A program made the translations under genes and the position numbers. DNA of 64,000 nucleotides. Source: Vibrio chagasii (GTDB taxonomy: Bacteria > Pseudomonadota > Gammaproteobacteria > Enterobacterales > Vibrionaceae). Numbering within the stretch: the first letter of the stretch is position 1; each line of letters opens with the position of its first letter. The stretch covers positions 124,001-188,000 of the forward strand of contig CP090851.1 of assembly GCA_041879415.1 (NCBI GenBank), given 5' to 3'. This document shows, one piece after another, positions 55,863 to 64,000 of the stretch. The notes under the pieces were generated by a model, which saw nothing but the letters and a program-made list of their open reading frames with translations, had not been told where the DNA came from and did not search any database.

Positions 55863-57905
55863 TTAGTTCTTATGACGACGGTTTTGTGCGAACAACTCTT
55901 CGACATCTTGTTTTGGTTGTGGACGATAGAAGTGGAAGCCTTGAATCGAGCTGCAATTGAGGTTCGACAGGAGGGTCGCTTGCTCACTGGTCTCGACACC
56001 TTCTGCAACTACGGTTAAATCGAGGGATTTACCAAGGTTGATGATGTTTTCAATCACGGTGATCTGTTTTGGAAGGGTATCGATATCCGAGATGAAAGCA
56101 CGGTCTATTTTAAGCTCATCAATTGGGAAGCGAGCTAAGTAAGACAGAGAAGAGTAACCAGTACCAAAATCATCGATGGAGAGAGCAAAGCCGAGCTTTT
56201 TAATCGCATTAAGCATTTGTACAGTGTGTTCACTGTCACTCATTACAGCGCTTTCAGTGAGCTCAAAGGTAATCGCACTTGGGTCTAGCTCAGTAGAGCG
56301 TAGTAGTTTCTCCATGTAATCAATCAGTTTAGGGTTGCCAAACTGTTCTGGAGAAAGGTTGATTGCAACACGACCTGGCAGGATCCCTTGCATCTTCCAA
56401 CGCTTCACGGTTGCAAAGACTTCGCGCATCACCACACGGCCAAGTTGTTCGATAAGACCGGCACGCTCTGCGACAGGGATAAATGCTGCTGGGCTAATAT
56501 AGCCTTCAACAGGGTGCTTCCAACGGACCAAAGCTTCTGCACCATTGATGGTAAAATCACGAGCATTCACCTTTGGCTGATACCAAACTTCAAGTCCGTT
56601 TTGCTGGAGTGCTTTTTGTAGTTCGATCTCAAGCCACAGTCGCATGCGCGCTTCTTTGTTCATCTGTTCGTTGAACTTAATTAAGCGGTTGCGACCACGA
56701 TCTTTGGCTTCGTACATCGCGGTATCGGCATTTTGTAGCAAGATACGCGCATCGATGCCGTCTTGAGGGAAGCGCACACTACCAATTGAACAAGCTAGGC
56801 GTTTACTGAAGTGGTGAAGGTCAAAGGGCTGATTGATCAGCGAAATGATCTTTTCTGCCAGTGTTTCTGCGGTTCTTGGATGTTCAGGCTCTGGCAGAAT
56901 GATACCAAATTCGTCGCCTCCCAGATGCCCAATCACAGCTTGGCGTGGCAGCAGGCGCTTAAGGCGAGAAGCCACTTCCTTGATCACTTTGTCGCCAATA
57001 TGATGCCCTAATGAGTCATTGATATTCTTAAAGTTATCAATATCTAAATACATCATGACAACCGGAGTGTCATTGTGAATGAACTGTTCCAGACGCTTAG
57101 TAAAACCCACTCGATTGTAGAGTTTAGTGAGTGAGTCTATGTAGGCATCTTCACTGTTGGTAGGCGTATATTGTTTAGTGGTCTCTTGAGCGTCCTGAAT
57201 GAGTACAAGCTGAGTGCTACTTCCAAGAATCGCAGTCGAGTCGATGTTGAGTTGAACCTTACGTTCAAAGCCACATCGAGCACCGGTTAAGCAAACCAAA
57301 CCAGACTCAGAAATAATAGAGCTGAGGCTATTATTAAAGACCGTTTTGGTTTGTTCATCGATAAACAAGCGTCCTAACTCTTCACCGATGAGTTCAGTGG
57401 GAGAGTTAAAACCGAGCAAGCGTGCAGCCGATGGGTTAGACGACAAGATATAGTCGTTTTCAACCAGTAGTAGCCCGTCAGGTAGTAGCTGAGATAGCTT
57501 ATGAAACTTGGCTTCGGATTCTTCTAAAGAACGGACGAGTACTTGGTTTTCTGATGTATCGAAAGCGTGAAAGACGATGTAATCGGTATTCTTGCCATTG
57601 GTAAGCGGGGACAAGCTGAAGTGGAGGCTTGTGTCGAGGTCAGTTTCGTTAAGGGTGACTTCGGCTTCAATGGTTTCGCCGTTGAATGCTCGTTCGTAGT
57701 ATGGTTTGAGGTGTTGGTAGAATTGTTCACCTAGGGTTTGGCGGTCGTTCATGCCTGCAAGCTCAGTTTGGCTTAAACCAGCAATATCGCAATAACGCTC
57801 ATTCACCATAAAGTAGTTATGTTGAGCATCAAGCACTGCAAAAAAGAACGGGCTGTTTGCAGTTAGCTGAGTAAACCAATGTTGTAGTTGCTGGGGAGGC
57901 ATCAA
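55863..57905 (-). CDS. rocS: PAS-GGDEF-EAL cyclic-di-GMP protein RocS
   Basis: Cytoplasmic c-di-GMP enzyme of 680 residues. It has PAS 1 (about 15-120), PAS 2 (about 130-240), GGDEF (about 255-420, with the site intact in LGGDEFGIIL near 328) and EAL (about 435-675, with GAEALVRW near 457, DDFGTGYSSLSYL and ELKIDRAFI). All catalytic EAL residues that I can check are present, so phosphodiesterase activity is possible. The orthologue in the same position in V. cholerae is RocS, which lowers c-di-GMP and affects motility and biofilm. There are no membrane helices. It lies between ubiUV and ubiT, both of which act in anaerobic quinone synthesis. Confidence 0.9.
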   Translation of the reverse strand: MMPPQQLQHWFTQLTANSPFFFAVLDAQHNYFMVNERYCDIAGLSQTELAGMNDRQTLGEQFYQHLKPYYERAFNGETIEAEVTLNETDLDTSLHFSLSPLTNGKNTDYIVFHAFDTSENQVLVRSLEESEAKFHKLSQLLPDGLLLVENDYILSSNPSAARLLGFNSPTELIGEELGRLFIDEQTKTVFNNSLSSIISESGLVCLTGARCGFERKVQLNIDSTAILGSSTQLVLIQDAQETTKQYTPTNSEDAYIDSLTKLYNRVGFTKRLEQFIHNDTPVVMMYLDIDNFKNINDSLGHHIGDKVIKEVASRLKRLLPRQAVIGHLGGDEFGIILPEPEHPRTAETLAEKIISLINQPFDLHHFSKRLACSIGSVRFPQDGIDARILLQNADTAMYEAKDRGRNRLIKFNEQMNKEARMRLWLEIELQKALQQNGLEVWYQPKVNARDFTINGAEALVRWKHPVEGYISPAAFIPVAERAGLIEQLGRVVMREVFATVKRWKMQGILPGRVAINLSPEQFGNPKLIDYMEKLLRSTELDPSAITFELTESAVMSDSEHTVQMLNAIKKLGFALSIDDFGTGYSSLSYLARFPIDELKIDRAFISDIDTLPKQITVIENIINLGKSLDLTVVAEGVETSEQATLLSNLNCSSIQGFHFYRPQPKQDVEELFAQNRRHKN

Positions 57906-58159
57906 AGTACTACCAATTCTCCAAGAGCTTGATTATTCACAATCGATAAATATTTATTTCTTTTGTGTGGTTATCGATATTTACCTGTGAGTGCAGCGAT
58001 CCGCTGTAATTCTCATTACCTGAGTTACTATAACTGTGATTTTCAGGATATTAAAGGTCGAGCATCAAACAGAAGTTAATTTGATACATAACAGTAACTG
58101 AGATCTCAACATCATCTATGATGCATTCCATATTATTGACAAAGTTACGGATAAGTCAC

Positions 58160-58687
58160 GTGATAAACAAGATTCGCACTCAACTAGTTCAAAATGCCGC
58201 ATCAATTTTGCGATCTCCAGTCCAATTATTGCCTAAAACAGTACAAAAAAGAGCCTTGTTAGAGGGGCTTAAGAACGTATTCAAAGAAGCGCTAGAAGAC
58301 GGCGACTTTGAGTTTTTAGAAGATAAATGGCTTAAAGTCTCAATAAAGGATATGGGGTTAAGTTGGTGTATTAGCTACCAAAATGAGCAACTAGTTGTAG
58401 CTGATAAAGAGGTTGTTGAAGATGTTAGCTTTAGCGGCAATCTCAATGATCTTGTGTTAATTGCTGGTCGTAAAGAAGACCCTGATACGCTTTTCTTCCA
58501 ACGTAGACTGTCTATAGAGGGCGATACAGAGCTCGGTTTAGAGGTCAAAAACTTGATGGACAGCGTAGATTTAGACTTATTGCCAGCTCCCTTGAAAACT
58601 TTGTTAAATCAATTAGCTGATTTTGTGCAGAAGGGAGTACAATCCCCGGATACACAAAGTGAGGTAATGAATGCTTATTCGAACTGA
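58160..58687 (+). CDS. ubiT: UbiT, SCP2-domain accessory factor of O2-independent ubiquinone synthesis
   Basis: Lipid-binding SCP2 protein of 175 residues that acts with UbiU and UbiV. The family motifs KEALEDGDFEFLEDKWLKV and GRKEDPDTLFFQRRLSIEG are clear, followed by DTELGLEVKNLMD. I choose the GTG at 58160 (VINKIRTQLVQ) over the ATG at 58118: it gives the length of E. coli UbiT (174) and aligns at the N-terminus. It overlaps yhbS by 17 bases. A half-match to an FNR box (TTGAT at 58081) lies upstream. Confidence 0.9.
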   Translation: MINKIRTQLVQNAASILRSPVQLLPKTVQKRALLEGLKNVFKEALEDGDFEFLEDKWLKVSIKDMGLSWCISYQNEQLVVADKEVVEDVSFSGNLNDLVLIAGRKEDPDTLFFQRRLSIEGDTELGLEVKNLMDSVDLDLLPAPLKTLLNQLADFVQKGVQSPDTQSEVMNAYSN

Positions 58688-59174
58688 AGCACCGGCAGAT
58701 ATACTTGTCATTGATCGTTTATTGAAATCTGTTTTTGAAACGGATGCAGAAGCTAACCTGGTTATGAGCCTACGTGAGAATAGTCATTTAACGCTATCGC
58801 TGGTGGCTTGCTCTGATGAGGGTGAAGTGGTTGGCCACGTAATGTTTAGCCCGATTACTCTGCATGGTGAAGATCATAATTGGCAAGGGCTTGCTCCGCT
58901 TGCAGTGAAAGAAGAGTTTCGCAATCAAGGCATTGCTAAAGCTCTGGTTGAAGATGCGTTCTCTACATTGGTTGATTTTGGTTACCCAGCGTGTGTCGTG
59001 CTTGGTGATCCTGCTTATTATGGTCGTTTTGGCTTTAAAGCCGCGAGCGAGTTTGGTTTAAGCTGCGCTTGGGATGTTCCTGAAGGTGCTTTCCAAGCCA
59101 TTGAACTGGTTGAAGGGGCACTCGCTGGGCATTCTGGTGAGGTGGCTTACAGCTCTGAATTCAATGAGTTATAA
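58671..59174 (+). CDS. yhbS: GNAT family N-acetyltransferase YhbS
   Basis: Acetyl-CoA-dependent transferase of 167 residues. The acetyl-CoA loop is LAPLAVKEEFRNQGIAKALV (about 80-99), and GDPAYYGRFGF is a conserved YhbS motif. Substrate is not certain. It overlaps the ubiT end by 17 bases, so the two are co-translated, as in E. coli yhbT-yhbS. RBS: GAGG inside ubiT. Its own terminator (59219-59247) ends the unit. Confidence 0.9.
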   Translation: MLIRTEAPADILVIDRLLKSVFETDAEANLVMSLRENSHLTLSLVACSDEGEVVGHVMFSPITLHGEDHNWQGLAPLAVKEEFRNQGIAKALVEDAFSTLVDFGYPACVVLGDPAYYGRFGFKAASEFGLSCAWDVPEGAFQAIELVEGALAGHSGEVAYSSEFNEL

Positions 59175-59218
59175 AGCAATGTCCAACACAATAAGATGCA
59201 AACTGATTTAGTCTAAAT

Positions 59219-59247
59219 AAAGGAGCTTGATGCTCCTTTATTTTTTG
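59219..59247 (+). terminator. yhbS terminator
   Basis: AAAGGAGC, TTGAT and GCTCCTTT with ATTTTTTG after it, 45 bases past yhbS. Confidence 0.85.
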
Positions 59248-59332
59248 TTAGTATCAGCCCAATTCTAATGAGCTCTTTTTAGTTTGCTCTAATTAGCCGC
59301 TCACTATTAACCTAAGGTAATAACCGCTAGAT

Positions 59333-59731
59333 ATGTCACAAACACACGCAAAGTACCTGCAAGAGATGGGCATCAGCCAATGGGAGCTTAGCCACCCAGA
59401 ACGTTTGGCGGGTTATGAATCGAAACGAACTCCACTGTCGAGTGAGTGCAAGCTATTGCTCGTTTCTCCTGAAAAACCTCAGGGCGATCTCGCAGTGATG
59501 TTTGAGCGTGTGCTGAAAAGTATCAAGCTTGATTTATCTCAGGCTCTGCATATTCAGCCTCAACATCTAACGTCAATCGAACTCGGTGAAGTTGAGTGGG
59601 TGTGGTTTGCTGGGTGTGAATCTGCTCAAGAGCTCAAAGCAAAAACACTGCAATCCCCATTGCTGTCTGATATCAATGGCAATAACCAACATCGCCGCGA
59701 CTTATGGCAACAAATTTGTGCATATGACTAA
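59333..59731 (+). CDS. holD: DNA polymerase III subunit psi
   Basis: Clamp-loader subunit of 132 residues that links chi to the gamma/tau complex. The N-terminal segment KYLQEMGISQWELSHPERL is the conserved psi helix that binds the clamp loader in E. coli, and the C-terminal end RRDLWQQICAYD matches the family. The middle is weakly conserved, as usual. Its stop codon overlaps rimI by 8 bases, and holD-rimI is a common gammaproteobacterial pair. Confidence 0.9.
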   Translation: MSQTHAKYLQEMGISQWELSHPERLAGYESKRTPLSSECKLLLVSPEKPQGDLAVMFERVLKSIKLDLSQALHIQPQHLTSIELGEVEWVWFAGCESAQELKAKTLQSPLLSDINGNNQHRRDLWQQICAYD

Positions 59732-60179
59732 TCAATTTTTACCGACTTCATCCCATCATCTAGACGCTATTTGGCAGATAGAACAGGCTGCGCACTCTCA
59801 TCCATGGTCAGAGACTATGATCCGAGATCTCGATAGCCGTGGCGCTTGTCATCGTGTTCTTGAGGTTGACGGGCAAGTGGTTGGGTACTTTTTCGCGCAG
59901 AATATCGTTGGAGAAGTGACGCTACTTAATATTGCAGTGGATCCAAGCCAACAAGGCAAAGGCTATGGTAAGGCGCTGACTGAACACTTCTTAGATATCT
60001 GTGAACAAGCAAACGCAGAAAGTGCGTGGCTAGAGGTTCGCGAAAGTAATGTGAATGCATTTAACCTTTACGAAAAGGTCGGCTTTAATGAGGTGGACCG
60101 TCGTCGTAACTATTACCCAACCAAGCAAGGACAAGAAGACGCCATCATTATGAGCTATCTTTTCATGTCTTTTAGCTAG
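59724..60179 (+). CDS. rimI: Ribosomal protein S18-alanine N-acetyltransferase
   Basis: Acetylates the N-terminal alanine of S18. It has 151 residues from MTNQFLPTSSHHL. I reject the longer frame beginning at 59586, which runs inside holD. The acetyl-CoA motif is VDPSQQGKGYGKALTEHFL, and WLEVRESNVNAFNLYEKVGF is the RimI signature with the conserved Tyr. The first 8 bases overlap holD, so translation is coupled. Confidence 0.93.
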   Translation: MTNQFLPTSSHHLDAIWQIEQAAHSHPWSETMIRDLDSRGACHRVLEVDGQVVGYFFAQNIVGEVTLLNIAVDPSQQGKGYGKALTEHFLDICEQANAESAWLEVRESNVNAFNLYEKVGFNEVDRRRNYYPTKQGQEDAIIMSYLFMSFS

Positions 60180-60241
60180 TCATCTTGTCGCTTTTCGCTA
60201 AGCAGAAAGTAAGCGAAAAATAGGGTGTAAACTGACCCTTT

Positions 60242-60338
60242 AGAAAGTGACACGCTTTCTGTATAATCCGCACACAGAATTCAAGGGCAAGTATTATCTA
60301 CTTGCCCTTTTTACGCTTTAGATCAGCAAAGGGCGACT
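60242..60338 (+). promoter_or_regulatory. prfC promoter and attenuator-like leader
   Basis: A TATAAT -10 box (60262-60267) has a palindrome AGAAAG/CTTTCT (60242-60260) immediately upstream. Some 20 bases downstream, AAGGGCAAG/CTTGCCCTTTTT (60283-60312) forms an intrinsic terminator. Its right arm GCCCTTT (60304-60310) can instead pair with AAAGGGC (60328-60334), which contains the prfC ribosome site. Confidence 0.5.
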
Positions 60339-61919
60339 ATGTCTTTCCAACAAGAAGTGAGCAAACGTAGAACGTTTGCAATTATCTCTCACCCGGATGC
60401 GGGTAAAACCACGATTACTGAAAAAGTTCTTTTATTCGGAAACGCGATTCAGAAAGCGGGTACCGTAAAAGGCCGTGGCTCTAACCAGCACGCTAAATCT
60501 GACTGGATGGAGATGGAAAAAGAACGTGGTATCTCGGTAACTACGTCGGTAATGCAATTCCCATACAATGATTGCCTAGTAAACCTACTAGATACTCCAG
60601 GACACGAAGATTTCTCGGAAGATACGTACCGTACATTGACGGCGGTTGACTCTTGTTTGATGGTTATCGATGCTGCAAAAGGTGTCGAAGATCGTACTCG
60701 TAAACTGATGGAAGTAACGCGTCTACGTGATACACCAATCGTAACGTTTATGAACAAACTTGACCGTGACGTTCGTGACCCGATGGAAGTGCTTGATGAA
60801 GTAGAAAGCGAGCTAGGTATGGCTTGTGCTCCAATTTCATGGCCAATCGGTTGTGGTAAAGAGTTTAAAGGTGTTTACCACATTCACCGTGACGAAACGA
60901 TCTTGTACGAATCTGGTCACGGCCACGAGATCCAAGAAGTTCGTATCATCAAAGGTTTAGATAACCCAGATCTAGATGAAGCGGTAGGTGCTGATCTAGC
61001 GGAAAGTGTACGTGAAGAGCTAGAGCTTGTTATTGGTGCTTGTCCTGAGTTTGATCACGACCTGTTCCTTGCTGGTGAGCTAACGCCTGTTTACTTCGGT
61101 ACTGCACTTGGTAACTTTGGTGTTGACCACATGCTTGATGGCCTAACGAAGTGGGCTCCGGCACCGCAAACTCGCCAAGCTAACGAGCGTGATGTTGTTG
61201 CGACAGAAGAGAAGTTCTCTGGTTTCGTATTTAAGATCCAAGCAAACATGGATCCTAAACACCGCGACCGTATCGCTTTCATGCGTATCGTATCTGGTAC
61301 TTACAGCCAAGGTATGAAGATGAACCACGTTCGTACCGGTAAGAACGTTAGCATTTCTGATGCGGTAACTTTCATGGCGGGTGACCGAGCACGTGCTGAA
61401 AAAGCGTATGCAGGTGACATTATCGGTCTGCATAACCACGGCACAATTCAGATTGGTGATACCTTTACTCAAGGTGAGAACCTGAAGTTCTCTGGTATTC
61501 CAAACTTTGCGCCTGAGCTATTCCGTCGTATTCGTCTACGTGATCCTCTAAAGCAGAAGCAACTTCTAAAAGGCTTGGTTCAGCTTTCAGAAGAGGGCGC
61601 AGTACAAGTATTCCGCCCTATGCAGAACAATGACTTGATCGTTGGTGCGGTTGGTGTACTTCAGTTCGACGTGGTTGTAGCGCGCTTGAAAGCAGAATAC
61701 AACGTAGAAGCTATCTACGAAGGTGTTAACGTTGCAACAGCTCGTTGGGTTGAGTGTGATGACGCTAAGAAACTGGAAGAGTTCAAACGTAAGAACCAAT
61801 CTAACCTTGCGCTAGATGGCGGTGATAACCTGTCTTACATCGCACCTACAATGGTGAACTTGAACCTAGCTTCAGAACGTTTCCCAGACGTTAAGTTCCG
61901 AGCGACGCGCGAGCACTAA
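60339..61919 (+). CDS. prfC: Peptide chain release factor 3
   Basis: GTPase that removes RF1/RF2 from the ribosome after termination, 526 residues. G1 is SHPDAGKT (about 18-25), the switch region [20 protein letters not shown] follows, G3 is DTPGHEDF and G4 is NKLD. Domain II begins near 305, and domain III covers the rest. It starts [15 protein letters not shown] with AAAGGGCG as ribosome site. A promoter and an intrinsic-terminator-like hairpin lie in the 100 bases upstream. Confidence 0.96.
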   Translation: MSFQQEVSKRRTFAIISHPDAGKTTITEKVLLFGNAIQKAGTVKGRGSNQHAKSDWMEMEKERGISVTTSVMQFPYNDCLVNLLDTPGHEDFSEDTYRTLTAVDSCLMVIDAAKGVEDRTRKLMEVTRLRDTPIVTFMNKLDRDVRDPMEVLDEVESELGMACAPISWPIGCGKEFKGVYHIHRDETILYESGHGHEIQEVRIIKGLDNPDLDEAVGADLAESVREELELVIGACPEFDHDLFLAGELTPVYFGTALGNFGVDHMLDGLTKWAPAPQTRQANERDVVATEEKFSGFVFKIQANMDPKHRDRIAFMRIVSGTYSQGMKMNHVRTGKNVSISDAVTFMAGDRARAEKAYAGDIIGLHNHGTIQIGDTFTQGENLKFSGIPNFAPELFRRIRLRDPLKQKQLLKGLVQLSEEGAVQVFRPMQNNDLIVGAVGVLQFDVVVARLKAEYNVEAIYEGVNVATARWVECDDAKKLEEFKRKNQSNLALDGGDNLSYIAPTMVNLNLASERFPDVKFRATREH

Positions 61920-61954
61920 TAGCAGCAGTTCTACATAACACTGTTGAATAATAT

Positions 61955-61988
61955 TAAAGCCGAATTGCTTATAGCATTCGGCTTTTTT
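61955..61988 (+). terminator. prfC terminator
   Basis: AAAGCCGAAT, a 10-base loop and ATTCGGCTTTTTTG, 36 bases after prfC. Confidence 0.9.
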
Positions 61989-62025
61989 GTTACACTAAGA
62001 GTACACCGTTTTGATGGAGTAAAGC

Positions 62026-62856
62026 GTGTTTGACCTTAACTTAGTAAAGCCATTCCTCTCTGTATATCAGCAAAGATCGATAACTAAAGCTGCAGAATCA
62101 TTAGAGCTAACGCAGCCTGCGGTTAGCGCCGCAATCAAAAGGTTTGAAGCCGTAGTTGGGTATTCACTATTTGTTAGAGTAGGGCGTTCAATTGAACCCA
62201 CTTCGATGGCTCATAAGTTAGCGGGGCAACTCTCTAGCGCGTTAGAACTTATGGAGGGTGCGGTCTCCAGAAAGCGAGATTTCACGGTTTACATGCCAGC
62301 AAATCTTCTACACAAAATGCCTATGCTTAACGGTGTTCAATTAGTTGAATCGCCAATTTCTGTTGAAAATATTGTCGAGGATATCCGACTAAACCGAGTC
62401 GATTTAGTGGTCGATACTGGCTTACCTAAACAGGCGAGTTTAGAGTCTGAGTTTGCAACGACAGACAGGCTACTGCTAATGAGTGACCCTGAGGTTGGTC
62501 AGTTTCGTGAGCAAATTTCTATGGATGATTTTCTTGCGGCTAGGCATGTAACCTTGAAGTTACTCCGACAAGATACTCAAATCGTCGACTTTCTCTCTGA
62601 AAAGAGCTTCACACGTGATGTGGCAATTGAAGTTCGAAACCTAACGAACTTGATCTTAGCTGTTAAGGGAACGGACTATATTGCTGCCGTTCCGGTTAGC
62701 ATGATTCATCTAGCAAAAACGGTCGGTTTACAAATCCACGAACCTCCATTTGCGATGCGCCCAGTGGAATTCGAGTTTTTTTATCACAAGAAGTATCAAA
62801 CTAATGGGCAGCACCAAGAGTTACGAGAGAAGATAAAAGCGCTATTGAACAACTAG
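62026..62856 (+). CDS. LysR family transcriptional regulator
   Basis: DNA-binding regulator of 276 residues, slightly short for the family (about 300). The N-terminal winged helix-turn-helix is SITKAAESLELTQPAVSAAI (about 19-38). The substrate-binding half begins near residue 90 and is diverged. The start is GTG at 62026 with TGGAG upstream. Its stop overlaps that of the convergent outer-membrane protein gene, and no divergent partner is visible, so the target is unknown. I cannot assign a named subfamily. Confidence 0.85.
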   Translation: MFDLNLVKPFLSVYQQRSITKAAESLELTQPAVSAAIKRFEAVVGYSLFVRVGRSIEPTSMAHKLAGQLSSALELMEGAVSRKRDFTVYMPANLLHKMPMLNGVQLVESPISVENIVEDIRLNRVDLVVDTGLPKQASLESEFATTDRLLLMSDPEVGQFREQISMDDFLAARHVTLKLLRQDTQIVDFLSEKSFTRDVAIEVRNLTNLILAVKGTDYIAAVPVSMIHLAKTVGLQIHEPPFAMRPVEFEFFYHKKYQTNGQHQELREKIKALLNN

Positions 62857-63566
62857 AAGTCGAAGGCTAAGCCGAATTCAACATAGTTTTTACTTTCAGG
62901 GTATATAGTGTAGGTGACAGACGGTTTTACGTACTTCAAATTAAAGAATACAGCGAGCTCGTGATAATGGATGTTGGTCCTAGTTTCATTTCTAATATAT
63001 CCAGGGAACGCTGCAGTATCATCTTTGATATAAAAATCTTGGGTATCTTTTTTGAATCCGATTTCTTGATTGAATTTGTAAAGAAAATCAGCATATTGAA
63101 TCGGGCTCCACAGAGCGCCTGCACTATAATCGAATGTGTCAGAGGCTTTATATTCCACGCATAAGTTTGGAAGACAAGCTTCGAAATCTCTATCCATATA
63201 GTTGTAGTTAATATCGCCAAGCAGTGTCCAATTTTCATGAATTAATTTAGCAACAAAAATGCCTGTTGTGATCTCATGTTCACTGACTTTTATTGTGTTT
63301 TCTGTGTAGTACGTATCCCCCTGCCAGAATGAATATCCCAACCCAGCTTGCCAATATTCTTGAGTATCAACTTCTCCAAAAACACGCAACTTATCATTGA
63401 TTTGATAGTTTATATCAAGAGTGGCAACGGTTTTTTCGCTGTCTGGATTTTGAGATAAGCTGACGGAAAAAATATCCGTAAAACGTTCAATGGATTCAAC
63501 TAGGGTTTCATTTGCAGACAAATAAAAAGGAAAGATAGAAGCTAGTGTTAATAGAATGCGTTTCAT
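62853..63566 (-). CDS. Outer-membrane beta-barrel protein of unknown function
   Basis: 237 residues with a signal peptide (1-18, MKRILLTLASIFPFYLSA). The mature part alternates hydrophobic and polar residues in short strands, has many Tyr and Trp, and ends EFGLAFDF, with the C-terminal Phe of Bam substrates. Two cysteines (ACLPNLCVEY) could form a disulfide in an extracellular loop. It could be a small 8- to 12-strand barrel. The low GC and A/T-rich codon use differ from the highly expressed block upstream. Function is unknown. Confidence 0.75.
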   Translation of the reverse strand: MKRILLTLASIFPFYLSANETLVESIERFTDIFSVSLSQNPDSEKTVATLDINYQINDKLRVFGEVDTQEYWQAGLGYSFWQGDTYYTENTIKVSEHEITTGIFVAKLIHENWTLLGDINYNYMDRDFEACLPNLCVEYKASDTFDYSAGALWSPIQYADFLYKFNQEIGFKKDTQDFYIKDDTAAFPGYIRNETRTNIHYHELAVFFNLKYVKPSVTYTIYPESKNYVEFGLAFDF

Positions 63567-63609
63567 ATTTTAATTCCGAATCGCTTTCCTTAGCTAACAA
63601 GATAAGTGA

Positions 63610-63641
63610 CACCCGATAATCGAGCTTACGATTACCGGGTG
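63610..63641. other. Long hairpin between the two right-edge genes
   Basis: CACCCGATAATCG pairs with CGATTACCGGGTG with one G-U pair and a 6-base loop. There is no U-tract on either strand, so it is more likely an intercistronic mRNA structure than a terminator. Confidence 0.5.
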
Positions 63642-63669
63642 ACAGGCATGGTTTTACTCGGACTAACTA

Positions 63670-64000
63670 TTAGCCGCGCAAACGTTGTTGAATAGCTGAC
63701 TTCGCTTTCTGTAACTTAGCTGGGTCGATTGATTGGACTTTGTCTTTTACGTTATTTTTAACCGTAGGAGGAAGTGTCACATCACCTCGGTCATTTACAA
63801 CAATACCGTTGCCAAAAGTGACTGTTCCATTTACTTCGTCTATGTAGCCTTCACCTACAATGTTTCCATGACGATCTTTGATATGAACGATGCCACGATC
63901 ATCAGCTTCTGCTGTATAGTCAGTCGTTTGAGATTTGCCATTTACCGTTACAACAATGTTGTCACCTTCTAAATCAGCAGAAATAGTTGGCTTCGCAGGG
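63670..64000 (-). CDS. Unknown protein, C-terminal 109 residues (5' end beyond the window)
   Basis: Open frame from the window edge to TAA at 63670; the start lies outside. The visible part has beta-rich repeats with Gly and Asp turns (ADDRGIVHIKDRHGNIVGEG, then FGNGIVVNDRGDVTLPPTV). It ends in a basic helical tail (KLQKAKSAIQQRLRG). The pattern of short Gly/Asn-turn strands is like an exported or surface protein. I do not recognise the family. It is on the same strand as the beta-barrel gene, about 100 bases upstream of it, so the two may be co-transcribed. Confidence 0.7.
   Translation of the reverse strand, partial: PAKPTISADLEGDNIVVTVNGKSQTTDYTAEADDRGIVHIKDRHGNIVGEGYIDEVNGTVTFGNGIVVNDRGDVTLPPTVKNNVKDKVQSIDPAKLQKAKSAIQQRLRG

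Overview
The window is chromosomal DNA of a marine gammaproteobacterium, almost certainly a Vibrio and probably of the Splendidus-type clade. The gene order (chitobiose operon, chiS, rsmC, hemL, erpA, RND pump, tyrS, dacB, ompU, greA, ftsH, glmM, secG, nusA-infB-pnp, ubiUV, rocS, ubiT, prfC) follows the large chromosome of V. cholerae closely. The proteins are also Vibrio-like: ChiS, OmpU, RocS and the GH94 chitobiose phosphorylase. Species assignment is inference. Nearly all genes are core or clade-core; there are no insertion sequences, prophages, CRISPR arrays or rRNA genes.

Layout. 1-13977 (minus strand) is the chitin-oligosaccharide operon. It is read from the periplasmic binding protein CBP through an Opp/Dpp-type ABC transporter, a GH9 enzyme, the amino-sugar kinase GspK, a cytosolic GH20 hexosaminidase and chitobiose phosphorylase to a hexose-phosphate mutase cut by the window edge. 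A 698-bp control region separates it from chiS (14676-18065), the chitin-responsive hybrid sensor. Imported (GlcNAc)n is split hydrolytically or phosphorolytically, and the products enter GlcN/GlcNAc phosphate metabolism. 18282-22766 holds rsmC, an AI-2E-type permease, a 41-residue membrane microprotein, hemL and erpA; erpA has a near-perfect IscR type-1 box. 23017-31225 carries a VexEF-like RND pump, an M23 endopeptidase, tyrS and a CBS-less MgtE-type transporter preceded by a structured leader with a 14-codon Pro/acidic ORF. 31328-33909 holds dacB and ompU, with a 515-bp AT-rich control region.

34425-50654 is the conserved information-processing block: greA, yhbY, rlmE-ftsH (with a sigma-32-like promoter), folP-glmM, secG, tRNA-Leu(GAG), initiator tRNA-fMet, rimP-nusA-infB-rbfA-truB, rpsO, and pnp with its long-stem leader. 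50779-64000 carries nlpI, a marR-MATE pair with matching operators before each gene, ubiV-ubiU and ubiT (oxygen-independent ubiquinone synthesis) with the c-di-GMP gene rocS between them, yhbS, holD-rimI, prfC with an attenuator-like leader, and at the right edge a LysR regulator, a beta-barrel protein and a truncated exported-looking protein.

The best candidates for new biology are regulatory rather than new gene cassettes: the mgtE leader, the prfC leader with competing terminator and Shine-Dalgarno pairings, the MarR operator pair, the repeat pair in the chb control region, and the twin hairpins behind cbp. I saw no clear evidence of a wholly new multi-gene system.
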